From contig NZ_CAAHFB010000005.1 of assembly GCF_900880625.1 (NCBI RefSeq), positions 186,001 through 250,000 of the forward strand: 64,000 nt of DNA. The letters are read 5' to 3'. Each line of letters starts with the position of its first letter. The stretch's first letter is position 1. A model generated the notes under the pieces. That model made no database searches, was not told the origin of the DNA, and saw only the letters and a list, made by a program, of their open reading frames with translations. Source of the DNA: Halorhabdus rudnickae (GTDB lineage Archaea > Halobacteriota > Halobacteria > Halobacteriales > Haloarculaceae). The position numbers were made by a program, and so were the translations under genes. Of the stretch, positions 32,496 through 41,246 are shown in pieces.

Positions 32496-32925
32496 TATTG
32501 GTACTCACCGGGTTTTTGGGCGGCTTTCGCGGGTCTGAGAACTCTACTCTCACCCCATATCTATCGTCCAATTCTTGAACAAACTCGGCGACTCTAGCTG
32601 CTGAAGACTCTTCGAAAACGTAGATGCGGACCCACTCGTCGCTCACCTCGAGAGTCACCTCTGACGACCACACTTGCTCCCCGTTTTCGACGTGTAACAG
32701 ATTTCCTTTGCAGGTCCAGTACCCATTGTGGATCTTCGAGGTGGCCCCGAAGAAGTGCCAAGGCTCTCCGACTTCTGTTATCTGGTCCAAGAACACCCCC
32801 GGATCGACAGTTTCCCCGAAGTAACAGACGAAGGGTCCCCCCTGGACGGAGGCCCCATGACTTCTTGGAGTGTACTTGAGTCGTGTTTGGTCAATCTGAT
32901 CTTTGAGGTTGTCTGGCGTGATCAT
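32485..32925 (-). CDS. hypothetical protein
   Basis: 146 residues. Alternating strands with several aromatic residues (GPFVCYFGET; WHFFGATSKIHNGYWTCKGNLLHV), like a small beta-sheet domain with a final helix-strand (AARVAEFVQELDDRYGVRVEF). Start at ATG 32925, overlapping the upstream stop (ATGA). Middle gene of the reverse-strand trio. Confidence 0.68.
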   Translation of the reverse strand: MITPDNLKDQIDQTRLKYTPRSHGASVQGGPFVCYFGETVDPGVFLDQITEVGEPWHFFGATSKIHNGYWTCKGNLLHVENGEQVWSSEVTLEVSDEWVRIYVFEESSAARVAEFVQELDDRYGVRVEFSDPRKPPKNPVSTNNGH

Positions 32926-33404
32926 GCTTTGGCTCCCCTCCCTTTTCCGGCGGTTGAGACGATCTCTCCGGCGTCGGCCCAGGCCGTGTGGCACTCATCA
33001 CAGAGTGAACAGACACCGTCTTCGACCGTTTGGTACTCCTGGAGGTCGTGATCCCGATCGCTCCCACCACACCAGAAGCAACGATCGAAATCGGAGAAGA
33101 CGTCTTGCTCGCAAGCGTCTTCCCACACTGTTTGCTCGGCTGGGTCCCACCGGTAGGCTTCTGCTGTTGGCCGAAGAGTGGCTGGGTGTGATTCGATCCA
33201 ATCCAGCGCTTCGTCATCATCGAAAACCCTTCCCTCCACGTAACTAGATCGGCGCTCGTCGCCTGAACAGTAACGCACCGCACGCCATTCGCCGGCGCAG
33301 AATCGTAGCCACCGCCACCCATGAGCCGCCCCTTCGGCACAGACGGCTGAATTGGAGCGGAGGTACTCACGAATGTCTGCGGCGATTTCTCGGGGTGTCG
33401 TCAT
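32922..33404 (-). CDS. zinc-finger hypothetical protein
   Basis: 160 residues. After an N-terminal DNA-wrapping-like helix (REIAADIREYLRSN) and a Trp-rich middle, a C-terminal CFWCGG ... CSLCDECH cluster (about 108 to 142) could bind one or two zinc ions, HNH-like in appearance but with no clear catalytic His pair. ATG 33404 is preferred over the longer frame to 33512. First gene of the reverse-strand trio. Confidence 0.68.
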   Translation of the reverse strand: MTTPREIAADIREYLRSNSAVCAEGAAHGWRWLRFCAGEWRAVRYCSGDERRSSYVEGRVFDDDEALDWIESHPATLRPTAEAYRWDPAEQTVWEDACEQDVFSDFDRCFWCGGSDRDHDLQEYQTVEDGVCSLCDECHTAWADAGEIVSTAGKGRGAKA

Positions 33405-33508
33405 GCTATCAGGGCGGGTTCCCCCACCACGACCCTGCCGAAGATTCGAACTTCGGAAGACGTTCGAACCGATCCAATCAGGGCCCTCTTCATGAATATC
33501 TAAGATTG

Positions 33509-33736
33509 TCACCGAACCACCAATTTATGAATATCGGCGTTTCTCAGAATGTCGGTGAGGGTTTGAGGCTGGTATTTCCAACATCTTTCACTCTCAATGA
33601 AGCGTTCCCAAGTTTCGACATCTTTCTCGTCAAATTCGTCTAAGTGGATCTTGGCTTCGAGCTCACCGGAGATCCGGTAGTGATACAGAATAGTCCCCTC
33701 GGGAACGAAGTCTTCAGCCGGATTTGAACTGGTAGT
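33509..33736 (-). pseudogene. 5'-truncated gene at a recombination junction
   Basis: Open for 75 codons with coding-like sequence (for example VPEGTILYHYRISGELEAKI, then HLDEFDEKDVETWERFIESE) ending at TGA 33509. There is no start codon: an in-frame TGA lies immediately upstream at 33737 to 33739. Composition and strand match the reverse-strand trio, so this is the 3' end of a gene cut off at about 33,736, just where the integrase segment begins. Confidence 0.6.
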
Positions 33737-33779
33737 TCACATGCCGTAATTCAAAGGGGTGGAAGCACCATGTACTGGT

Positions 33780-35033
33780 ATGACCGATCCGGGCGATCAG
33801 ATCGACACGCTCCGGGAGCGTATCCAGGATTCCGAAGAGATCAGCGAGGACGACAGGGCGGCACTGCTCGATTTCAGTGACCAGCTCTTCTTGCTCCAGA
33901 CCGAGTACAGCGACCACCGGCACCTCAAGCTCCTCCGTCACTGCACGCGGATGGCCGAACACGTCGGCGGGGTGGCCGACGCGCTGGACGACCGCGAAGC
34001 GACCGAGGAACTCGTTCGCTGGATCAACCGGACCTACGACAACGAGGAGACGAACCGGGACTACCGTGTCGCACTCAGCGTCTTCGGACGGCGAACGACC
34101 GACGAGAACGGCGACGAACCGCCCGAGAGCATCGAGTGGGTGCCGTCCGGGACTTCCAACAACTACGATCCCGCACCGAACCCCGGCGACATGCTCCACT
34201 GGGAGGAAGACGTCCTCCCGATGATCGAGGCGACCAATCACAGCCGCGACGCCGCATTGATCGCCGTCGCGTGGGACTCCGGCGCGCGTAGCGGCGAGAT
34301 TCGGAGTCTCACCATCGGCGACGTCGCCGACCACCGCCACGGCTATCAGCTTACGTTTCAGGGCAAGACCGGCCAGCGGACGGTCACGCTGATCCCGTCC
34401 GTTCCGTACCTCCAGCGGTGGCTCGCCGATCATCCCGCGCGGGACGATCCGAACGCGCCGCTGTGGTGCAAGCTGAACCGTGCCGAGGAGTTCTCCTACC
34501 GGATGTTCACGAAGATCCTCGAGGGCGCTGCCGAGGACGCGGGCGTGAACAAGCCCGTCACGTTCACCAACTTCCGGAAGAGTTCCGCGAGTTATCTCGC
34601 CTCGCAGGGCATGAACCAGGCCCACATCGAGGATCACCACGGGTGGGTCCGCGGCAGCGACGTGGCGGCCCGCTACGTCAGCGTCTTCGGCGAGGACGCC
34701 GACCGCGAACTCGCCAAGATCCACGGCGCCGAGATCGACGAGGACGACGAACCCGACCCCATCGCGCCGATGGACTGTCCGCGCTGCGGGAAGGAGACGC
34801 CCCGCGAGAAGGACTTCTGTGTCTGGTGCGGCCAGGCGACCTCTCACGACGCCGTCGAGGAGATCAAGGCCGAAGAGCAGGACCTCCGGGACTCCATTCT
34901 GACCCTCATCAAGGAGGATCCCGAACTCCTCGACGACATTGAGAAGGCCCAGGAGGCGATGACGGTCTTCGAGAACCGACCCGATCTCCTCGAAGACGCC
35001 GAACGATTCCGTGAAGCGCTGAGCGACAGTTGA
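33780..35033 (+). CDS. tyrosine recombinase/integrase
   Basis: 417 residues. An N-terminal SAM-like region (about 1 to 105), then the catalytic domain: R170 (GARSGEIRSL), R266 in TNFRKSSASYL, HHGW at 286 to 289 and the nucleophile Y299 (AARYVSV). A C-terminal zinc ribbon (CPRCGKETP ... CVWCG) and an acidic helical tail follow. It matches the haloarchaeal phage-type integrase family with a terminal ribbon. The box-II histidine is replaced (TNFR). ATG 33780 is chosen over GTG 33759. Placed at the compositional break, it is the likely agent of integration. Confidence 0.88.
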   Translation: MTDPGDQIDTLRERIQDSEEISEDDRAALLDFSDQLFLLQTEYSDHRHLKLLRHCTRMAEHVGGVADALDDREATEELVRWINRTYDNEETNRDYRVALSVFGRRTTDENGDEPPESIEWVPSGTSNNYDPAPNPGDMLHWEEDVLPMIEATNHSRDAALIAVAWDSGARSGEIRSLTIGDVADHRHGYQLTFQGKTGQRTVTLIPSVPYLQRWLADHPARDDPNAPLWCKLNRAEEFSYRMFTKILEGAAEDAGVNKPVTFTNFRKSSASYLASQGMNQAHIEDHHGWVRGSDVAARYVSVFGEDADRELAKIHGAEIDEDDEPDPIAPMDCPRCGKETPREKDFCVWCGQATSHDAVEEIKAEEQDLRDSILTLIKEDPELLDDIEKAQEAMTVFENRPDLLEDAERFREALSDS

Positions 35034-35252
35034 CATTCGGGTTGCACCCGGCGCTCGTACGTTGTATGCGTGGGTAAGATCGGTCGTGGTGGTTCCGGAG
35101 GTGCCAGAAGCGGACCAGTCCGCTCGTCCGCTGGGACATTTATCTCGTGGAGTATGCTACTCTTAAGAAGACCATTCAGAGGGGGCGTTGACTCAGCAAT
35201 CGCATCTCTCGAGAACGCCCTCGTCGAACGAGACTTCAGAGAAATGTTCTAA
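35034..35252. other. intergenic
   Basis: No gene or repeat recognised downstream of the integrase; a candidate att site is expected hereabouts or at 33.7 kb, but I cannot identify one. Confidence 0.3.
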
Positions 35253-35357
35253 TCAGTCGCGAAGCTCTGCGACTGACTGACCGACCTCGCGAACGTGTTC
35301 ACTCCGCTCGAGGTCGAGTTCCTCAGCAAGGTAGTCGACTGTCTCTTCGAGGCTCAT
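35253..35357 (-). CDS. possible short ORF (34 residues)
   Basis: ATG 35357 opens MSLEETVDYLAEEL and ends in VAELRD. Acidic helical, coding-like in codon choice, and the frame is open further upstream, so it may be a fragment of a longer gene. Its end contains a perfect 7-bp hairpin (CAGTCGC-N8-GCGACTG, 35254 to 35275) that could instead be a transcription stop. Confidence 0.35.
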   Translation of the reverse strand: MSLEETVDYLAEELDLERSEHVREVGQSVAELRD

Positions 35358-35449
35358 AACGAGATGGAGTCTGTCGAACAGGATAAACCTAGTGTTGGGC
35401 TTTGGGAACAATACTCGGAGATCGGAGAATCAGGCCGCGACAATGCACA

Positions 35450-35644
35450 TCAAGTCAGTACTTCCCGGCCGGTCTCCAGTTCCTCGACGACCTGATCGAG
35501 TTCCGGATCGGACAGCCCACGGATGAGCAGCGCCGCCGCGTACGCCCGGATCTCGATGCTGCTGCCGTGCCGAAGGATGTACTCGAGTTGGTCTCGGTTC
35601 TCCCGGGCATACTTCCGGGTCGATTCCGGCACGTCGCCGGTCAC
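35450..35644 (-). CDS. small helical protein
   Basis: 64 residues, all helical (RKYARENRDQLEYILRHG; AYAAALLIRGLSDPELDQVV). Its start overlaps the end of the zinc-ribbon gene (ATGA). Pairs of a tiny ribbon and a tiny helical protein near integrases are common in haloarchaeal integrated elements. Function unknown. Confidence 0.7.
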   Translation of the reverse strand: MTGDVPESTRKYARENRDQLEYILRHGSSIEIRAYAAALLIRGLSDPELDQVVEELETGREVLT

Positions 35645-35832
35645 GAGGCGTTCACCTCGATTGGGTCGCCGGTTTCCGGGTCTCGCAGGGAGTCGAACTC
35701 GGGGTTCGCGCCGTGGAGACGGCTACAGTCGTGACACCAGTAGTGTCCGTTCGACCGTGTCCACGAGGTGTGGCCGTTCGGACAGACTGGTTGATCGAAG
35801 CCGTCCCCGAACACAGGGTCGTTTCGAGACAT
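35641..35832 (-). CDS. small zinc-ribbon protein
   Basis: 63 residues with CPNGH (about 17) and CHDC (about 33), an HTSW stretch between, and a short acidic tail. Looks like the DUF-type mini zinc ribbons accompanying haloarchaeal integrases. Coupled to 35450 by a 4-bp overlap. Confidence 0.72.
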   Translation of the reverse strand: MSRNDPVFGDGFDQPVCPNGHTSWTRSNGHYWCHDCSRLHGANPEFDSLRDPETGDPIEVNAS

Positions 35833-35949
35833 TGCAACTCAACGTGGGACTGCCAGAAACGTAAGCGACGGCGCGCTCCTTCCGGAATTTCACGAACTCT
35901 CTGTGCGGCTGATTCCGAAATATGATTCGACCTGTAGTACTCATTGGGG

Positions 35950-36375
35950 CTATTCCCACAGTGTCTCGATGCGCTCCTCGAGATAATCAAGCACGAGGCG
36001 ACATACGTCACGATGGTCGTTCGGCCAGTCGGCGTCCCGAGCGTCAGTACGACTGGCTGCCGGCGGCGGGTAGAAATGATCCCGCGAATTGTGCACGTTC
36101 GGATGGCGATCCCACCGACACTGCCACGTCTCCTCGTCGCGCTCTTCCCGATAGTGGATGGTGAAATCGTCGGTGCGGTACCAGCGGATCTCGAAACGAG
36201 CCGAGACTTCGTTCGGGTAGTAGTCACCAGACAGCTCGACCCGCACGTGTCGCTTTCCGTCCTCGACGATCCGGGCGGCGTCAGTCTGACGACCGCCGGC
36301 GAACCGGGACCGTATTTGTCGCAGGACTGCCCGATCGATCGGCGCGGGGCTCGCGCCGTCGTCCACCGGCACCAT
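35950..36375 (-). CDS. TumE-like (DUF6516) putative toxin
   Basis: 141 residues. The sequence IRSRFAGGRQTDAARIVEDGKRHVRVELSGDYYPNEVSARFEIRW with a following HNSRDHFYPPP resembles the TumE/DUF6516 family, RelE-like proteins paired with an antitoxin. It follows an HTH gene by two bases in the same direction. Start ATG 36375. Family recognition is from pattern memory; a toxic activity is inferred from the pairing. Confidence 0.62.
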   Translation of the reverse strand: MVPVDDGASPAPIDRAVLRQIRSRFAGGRQTDAARIVEDGKRHVRVELSGDYYPNEVSARFEIRWYRTDDFTIHYREERDEETWQCRWDRHPNVHNSRDHFYPPPAASRTDARDADWPNDHRDVCRLVLDYLEERIETLWE

Positions 36376-36377
36376 CG

Positions 36378-36896
36378 TCAGCTGTGTGATGGCACCGTCG
36401 AGTCGGTGGCCGTTCGCCTGGCACGCTCGTGCAGACGGCGCTCCTCGACGACGGTGGCCCACTCGCTGAGGTCCACGTACACATCGTCGACGTCGTCCGC
36501 GTCGAACGCGAGCACGTCGACGTGAGCAGGTGAGTCAGCGTCGTACTCGTCACGGTACCTTTCGATCTGGGCAGTGAGTTCGGAGACGCGGGCCTGGAGC
36601 TCGTCAACGGTGTGTTCCCGTGCCAGTTCGTTCACCCGTCGCCATTCGAAGTAATCGTCGTTGCGCTCGTACCGGGCCGGACGGCCCTCGTGCCGGATGA
36701 CGATCCCGAGGTCGGCGTAGAAGGAGAGATGCGACCGCGCGGCATCCTCCGAGCAGTCCGCTCGATCGGCGATCTCCGCTGCCGTCATCGGGTCGCGTGC
36801 ATGGAGGATCGTTCCATAGACGCGCTGTTTCGTGTCCTCGTCTTCGAAGGGGCGATCGAACGGCGGTGGGCCGTCGCCACGGGAACGCTCTGCCAT
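36378..36896 (-). CDS. HTH regulator/antitoxin-like (DUF7342-like)
   Basis: 172 residues. A winged HTH at about 25 to 90 (KQRVYGTILHARDPMTAAEI ... SEDAARSHLSFYADLGIVIRHEG) is followed by a coiled region (VDELQARVSELTAQIERYRDEY) and a C-terminal acidic part. Haloarchaea carry this family upstream of TumE-like genes. Likely autoregulates the pair. Confidence 0.7.
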   Translation of the reverse strand: MAERSRGDGPPPFDRPFEDEDTKQRVYGTILHARDPMTAAEIADRADCSEDAARSHLSFYADLGIVIRHEGRPARYERNDDYFEWRRVNELAREHTVDELQARVSELTAQIERYRDEYDADSPAHVDVLAFDADDVDDVYVDLSEWATVVEERRLHERARRTATDSTVPSHS

Positions 36897-37136
36897 ACAT
36901 CATCCCACGCACTAAAACTACATATTTCTTTCTGCAGCAGACATATGTATTCGGGCTGCGCTATCATGGGTGACCCGGCTGTTGGACTGGCAACGCTCGA
37001 ACCCGTTGCTGGACGGCAGTCGATCCACGATCAAACGCGTGTTCGGCCGTCCAGGCCGCCTGCTGTTGACCGGAAGCCGGCAGTGAGACGATTGCTGTAT
37101 CATCGTACGCAGGTATCGGGATAACACCCGGTCATA
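36897..37136. other. intergenic, convergent/divergent spacer
   Basis: No gene seen; an AT-rich patch near 36915 to 36945 could hold the promoter of the HTH gene. Confidence 0.35.
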
Positions 37137-38522
37137 TCAATGGTCGTGATCGTGGTGTTCGATCTCCGGGTGCTGCTCGGCATACGTCGACGGTGTCTCC
37201 TCGAACGTTCGCTTGCAGGTCGTTGAGCAGAAATAGTACGTTGTCCCGTCGTGGACTGTACTCGGTTCGGAATCATCGGTCCGCATACCGCACACGGGAT
37301 CACGATACTGCCCGGGCGCCCCGAGTCCCCGTCGGTAGACGTATAGGAGGAACCCCGAGAGTGCGAAGGCGATCAGGTTGAGATAGAACGTGTAGTTGAG
37401 TTCGAAGTACGTCTGTTCGGTCGCGGTCTCGCCGCCGGCCAGATCAGGAACGATGCCGAACGCGTCGAACAGCAGTTCCATGAGGAAGCCCGTGAAGGCC
37501 ATCGTCACGAAGAACACCCCGAGGATGTACAGCATTACCTTCCAGCCGTAGTACTTCCGGTAGACGTTGAGGACCGGAATCGTGATGAGGTCGGCGTAGA
37601 CGAAGGCGATCACGCCGGCGAAGCTGATCCCGCCACCCCAGAGCGCGACCGCGAACGGGACGTTGCCCATGCTGCCGACGAAGCTGATAACGGCGATGGC
37701 GACGCCCATGATGGCGTTCTCGGCGGTCACGAGCAGGCCGTCACCCTGGACGAACAGCGTGTTCCACACCCACTGCGGGACGAAGACGATGACGAACCCC
37801 GAGACGAGAAAGCCGGCGATGACGTCCGTCCAGATCATCGACCACTCCTTGCGAAACTGGTTGCCGACCTTGTACCAGCCACCCCACGAGAGGAGTTCCT
37901 CGCGCCAGCCGCCCGCGCTCGAGGACTCCTGTAGATAGGTCTCCATGCATCCTTCCGAACAGAACTGCAGCGTCTCCCCGCCGTCGGTCGTGACCGTGTA
38001 CTCCTCGGTCCCTTCCATGCCGCACGTGAGATCCTCAGTCGTGCCCGATTCGCGGTCGCGCGCATTCAGCGTCTCTCGGACCTCTGCGAAGAGGCTTTCC
38101 GGGAGCGTGAGATGCACGATCACCGCCATGACGGCGATGAGAACGAGCCCGCCGAGGAGTTCCGCCACGAGGAACTCCCAGCCCAGCAGAAGCAGGATCA
38201 TCAACCCGAGTTCGACGATGAGGTTCGTCGACGCGAACATGAACGCCAGGAAGTTCACGGCGTGAGCGCCCTTCTTGAACAATCCCTTGCCGATGGCGAC
38301 CGCGCCGAAGCTGCAGCCGCTGCTGGCCGCGCCGAACAGCGTCGCTTTGGTGAGTCCGCGCAGATCGCCATCGCCGAGGACCCGCGCCATGCGCTCTTTG
38401 GAGACGTAGACCTGGACGAGACTCGTGATCGTCAGGCCCATGATGATCGCCCACGCGGCCGTCCAGAGAAACCCCACGCCGATCCGGAGGGATTCGAGGA
38501 CGCCATTGATAATCGGTGACAT
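37137..38522 (-). CDS. COG0701 permease with internal TRASH and C-terminal YHS domains
   Basis: 461 residues. Eight or more membrane helices in two halves, with the family signature GAASSGCSFGAVAIGKGLF (about 70 to 88). Between the halves a TRASH module (CGMEGTEEYTV ... FCSEGCMETYL) and at the C-terminus a YHS module (DPVCGM ... YYFCSTTCKRTF) plus a His/Asp tail bind metal. Families of this type export copper, arsenic compounds or other soft metals. ATG 38522 matches the first membrane helix; a longer frame upstream is out of context. Substrate undetermined. Confidence 0.85.
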   Translation of the reverse strand: MSPIINGVLESLRIGVGFLWTAAWAIIMGLTITSLVQVYVSKERMARVLGDGDLRGLTKATLFGAASSGCSFGAVAIGKGLFKKGAHAVNFLAFMFASTNLIVELGLMILLLLGWEFLVAELLGGLVLIAVMAVIVHLTLPESLFAEVRETLNARDRESGTTEDLTCGMEGTEEYTVTTDGGETLQFCSEGCMETYLQESSSAGGWREELLSWGGWYKVGNQFRKEWSMIWTDVIAGFLVSGFVIVFVPQWVWNTLFVQGDGLLVTAENAIMGVAIAVISFVGSMGNVPFAVALWGGGISFAGVIAFVYADLITIPVLNVYRKYYGWKVMLYILGVFFVTMAFTGFLMELLFDAFGIVPDLAGGETATEQTYFELNYTFYLNLIAFALSGFLLYVYRRGLGAPGQYRDPVCGMRTDDSEPSTVHDGTTYYFCSTTCKRTFEETPSTYAEQHPEIEHHDHDH

Positions 38523-38831
38523 GGGAATACACTCGTCGGGATCGCCTTTTGCAATTGTGCTTAGCAAACAGGTCCCAGACACCGATCGGATCATTGGAAA
38601 CGAAACTGAATTTCGTCATTCGCTTCAGTCGCAGGCACACCGTGCTGCCGTGGGACCACGACGACCCACCGCGTGCCGCTTTCGTGGTTTATATGGTGGG
38701 CATTTTGCCCCCAGTTCGAATGAATACACCGACGAGATTGTATCGCGTGCCGGAATCGTCAACGGAGGCACGTCAGTCCCTTTGAAATTTGAGCAGAAAA
38801 TCGCCTGAAACAGCCACCCGTTGGTATACAC
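38523..38831. other. divergent promoter region
   Basis: No gene. It separates the permease from the ABC exporter and should hold promoters for both. Confidence 0.4.
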
Positions 38832-39554
38832 ATGGCAGTCTCCGAACCACAGACGGCCGCTACCGACAGCACAGAGGCGGTGCTTCGCGCGAGCGACATC
38901 GAGAAAACCTACGGCTCACGACTCCCGTTCACTCGACAAGTGCCAGTCCTCTCGGGGGCCGACCTCGCGATCCACCCCGGCGAGATCGTCGGGATCGTCG
39001 GTGAAAACGGCGCGGGCAAGTCCACGCTGATGAAGATCCTCGTCGGCGTCCTCGACGCCGATGCGGGCACCGTCGAGCGGTCGGGATCGATCGGGTGGTG
39101 TCCACAGGAACCGCTCTTGTACGATCGACTGACCGTCGCCGAAACCTTCCGGCTGTTCGGATCGGGCTACGACATGACGAGCGAGGAGATCGCCGCGGCC
39201 AGGGATCGCCTCGCCGATCGACTCGACTTCGAACAGTATCTCGACTACCGTGTCGACCAGCTGAGTGGCGGGAACCGCCAGAAGGTGAACCTCGCGATCG
39301 CCGTCATGCACGATCCCGACGTCCTCTTGCTGGACGAACCGTACACGGGCTTCGACTGGGAGACCTACCAGCAGTTCTGGGCCTTCGCCCGCGAACTCGC
39401 CGACGACGGGACGGCCATCGCCATGATCTCCCACCTGATCGAAGAGCGCGAACGGCTCGATCGGGTCTACGAACTCCGAGACGGGACGGTGCAGGACGTG
39501 ACGGAGGAGGGGACCGATGGGACAGACACGACCCGGGAGGGCGACGATGCATAG
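38832..39554 (+). CDS. ABC exporter ATPase
   Basis: 240 residues. Walker A GENGAGKS (57 to 64), Q-loop CPQEP, signature LSGGNRQK, Walker B VLLLDEPYTGFDW, and H-loop MISHLIEE. Of the CcmA/ABC-2 type with two downstream permeases. Overlaps the first permease gene by 8 bp. A second, paralogous cassette at 60.4 to 62.6 kb shares the WCPQEPxLYDRLTV and DEPYTGFDW stretches. Confidence 0.9.
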   Translation: MAVSEPQTAATDSTEAVLRASDIEKTYGSRLPFTRQVPVLSGADLAIHPGEIVGIVGENGAGKSTLMKILVGVLDADAGTVERSGSIGWCPQEPLLYDRLTVAETFRLFGSGYDMTSEEIAAARDRLADRLDFEQYLDYRVDQLSGGNRQKVNLAIAVMHDPDVLLLDEPYTGFDWETYQQFWAFARELADDGTAIAMISHLIEERERLDRVYELRDGTVQDVTEEGTDGTDTTREGDDA

Positions 39555-40284
39555 GATCCGGGAGGGCGTCCGGCTCAACCTGCAGGCGTTCGTCCGGACA
39601 CCGCTGAATCTCGTCCTCGCGGTCGTCCTCCCGCTCGTAGTCATCGAGGGGTGGGGGCAGGCGATGGCGGGTCTCCCGTCGATGCCGACCGTCGAGGCCA
39701 TCCCGCTGGATCTGGGACGGATGCTCGGCGCGGTCTTCGGCGTCGCCATCATCGCCGGATTGCTGGGACTCGTCCAGATGATCCACGCCCGCTCGGCCGA
39801 TCGACGGCTGATCCAGGCCGGCTTTCCGGCCCGCACGTTGCTCGCGACGCGCCTGCTCATGCTGACTGTCGTCGCGGTGGCCGTCGCCGTCCTCAATTTC
39901 GCTGTCCTGCACGTGTTGATCGGCCCCGAGGCGCCACTCGTCGCGTTCGCCGCCCTCGCGCTCGCGGGGATCGTCTACGCGTTCCTGGGCGCACTCGTCG
40001 GCGCGATCGTGCCCCGCCTGTTCGAGGGCTCGCTGGTCGTGGTTTTCCTCGCCATGATGGACGCCTTCCTCAGTGGCGACAGTCCACTGGCGGCCGACGT
40101 GCCGGACTTCGTCGAGTTCTTCCCGCTGTATCATCCGAAGGCGGCGCTCGAAAGTGCGGTCCTCGAGGGCACGATAGCCACGGGTGAGTTCGCGTTCGTC
40201 GCTGGGTATCTCGTCGTCCTCCTCGCACTCGTGACGGCGGTGTTTACACTCACCATGCAGACCTCGGGGAGGTGGGCGGCGTGA
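39547..40284 (+). CDS. ABC-2 permease subunit
   Basis: 245 residues, six membrane helices. Starts at ATG 39547 inside the ATPase gene end. The sequence motif of an amphipathic start (REGVRLNLQAFVRTPLNL), then SADRRLIQAGFP between helices 2 and 3, matches the 61104 paralogue (DADHRLSICGFP). Partner of the ATPase and of the next permease; substrate unknown, membrane-located. Confidence 0.82.
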   Translation: MHRIREGVRLNLQAFVRTPLNLVLAVVLPLVVIEGWGQAMAGLPSMPTVEAIPLDLGRMLGAVFGVAIIAGLLGLVQMIHARSADRRLIQAGFPARTLLATRLLMLTVVAVAVAVLNFAVLHVLIGPEAPLVAFAALALAGIVYAFLGALVGAIVPRLFEGSLVVVFLAMMDAFLSGDSPLAADVPDFVEFFPLYHPKAALESAVLEGTIATGEFAFVAGYLVVLLALVTAVFTLTMQTSGRWAA

Positions 40285-41033
40285 CCCGAACGCTGACGGC
40301 CCTTGGAATCGGGCTCCGCGAGCAAGTCCGCAACCGGGTGCTCGTCGCACTGCTCGTCGTGCTGCCGTTTGCCTTCATCACCCTCGCGTTTGCCGTCACG
40401 CAGGACGTCGACATGCCGGTCCGCACGCTCGTCGACGGCGAGACGGCGTCGGTCATGCGCCCGATGCCCGACGTCCACGGCGTGATCATGACGCCGATCA
40501 CGAGCGCACTGATCGCCGGCCTCGCCGGCCTCTTCGTGATGCGGACGGCCAGCGTCGACGGCCGTCTTGCGGTGGCCGGCTATCGCGCCCGGGAGGTCAT
40601 CGCCGCGCGCTTCGGCATTCTCACAGCGATCACCCTCCTCGTGACGGGCGTTTCGGTGGGCGTCATGTGGCTCGATTTCGTCCCCGAGAACCCGCTGTGG
40701 TTTGCGGCGGCGATGGTCCTGCTCTCGCTCATCTACGGGATGCTCGGCATTCTGCTGGGTGCCGTCGTGGATCGACTGGCCGGGCTGTGGATCATGCTGA
40801 TCGTGCCGATGCTGGACATCGGACTGTTCCAGGACCCGCTGTTCGTTCAGTCCGAGCCCGACTGGTGGATGCGGCTCCTCCCGGGCTACCATCCCGTGCG
40901 CGTGCTGGTCGATGCCGGGTTGACAGGGACCGTCGATTCAGCCGCGTCGCTTGGGTGGGGCCTTGGCTACCTGCTCGTGGTCATGGTCGTAGCCGTCATC
41001 GCGTTCTATCGCGTGTCGGGCATTCACCGGTAG
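40281..41033 (+). CDS. ABC-2 permease subunit
   Basis: 250 residues, six membrane helices. GTG 40281 overlaps the preceding stop (GTGA) and follows GGAGGTG; an in-frame GTG at 40272 is the alternative. Contains VDGRLAVAGYRAREVIAAR, matching the DDRLRLAGYRSRDLIVSR of the paralogue at 60377. Completes the heteromeric exporter. Confidence 0.82.
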   Translation: MTRTLTALGIGLREQVRNRVLVALLVVLPFAFITLAFAVTQDVDMPVRTLVDGETASVMRPMPDVHGVIMTPITSALIAGLAGLFVMRTASVDGRLAVAGYRAREVIAARFGILTAITLLVTGVSVGVMWLDFVPENPLWFAAAMVLLSLIYGMLGILLGAVVDRLAGLWIMLIVPMLDIGLFQDPLFVQSEPDWWMRLLPGYHPVRVLVDAGLTGTVDSAASLGWGLGYLLVVMVVAVIAFYRVSGIHR

Positions 41034-41074
41034 TGAGTGCCCGACCCTGGGCTCAACCTCGATCCGATATGTCG

Positions 41075-41224
41075 TTACTCTTTATCGTCGACAGGGGCAC
41101 GCTCGTCAGAGAGGTGTTCCCATATCTCCGTGCAACCGCATCCATCGGGTACCTCATCGAGGTGCTCGCTGTCGGTGGCTTCGCGGTCCGATTCGGTCTT
41201 CTCCTGCTGGGGTATGTTAGTCAT
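41075..41224 (-). CDS. small Cys-containing protein of the sulfite reductase operon
   Basis: 49 residues; ends with VPDGCGCTEIWEHLSDERAP. The CGC pair and short acidic body recall small haloarchaeal proteins next to sulfur genes. It lies 23 bp behind the F420-type subunit, same strand. Too short for confident family assignment. Confidence 0.55.
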   Translation of the reverse strand: MTNIPQQEKTESDREATDSEHLDEVPDGCGCTEIWEHLSDERAPVDDKE

Positions 41225-41246
41225 ATCAGTCTCTGAGTTTGGGTAG

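Noticed and set aside
33700-33780. A tRNA gene at the integrase boundary
   Set aside because: GTTCAAATC gives a T-loop-like word, but only three of five T-stem pairs form and no matching acceptor, D or anticodon arms can be built.
36612-37124. A plus-strand gene opposite the HTH regulator
   Set aside because: It lies antisense to a clear HTH gene, with low-quality composition and no promoter or SD.
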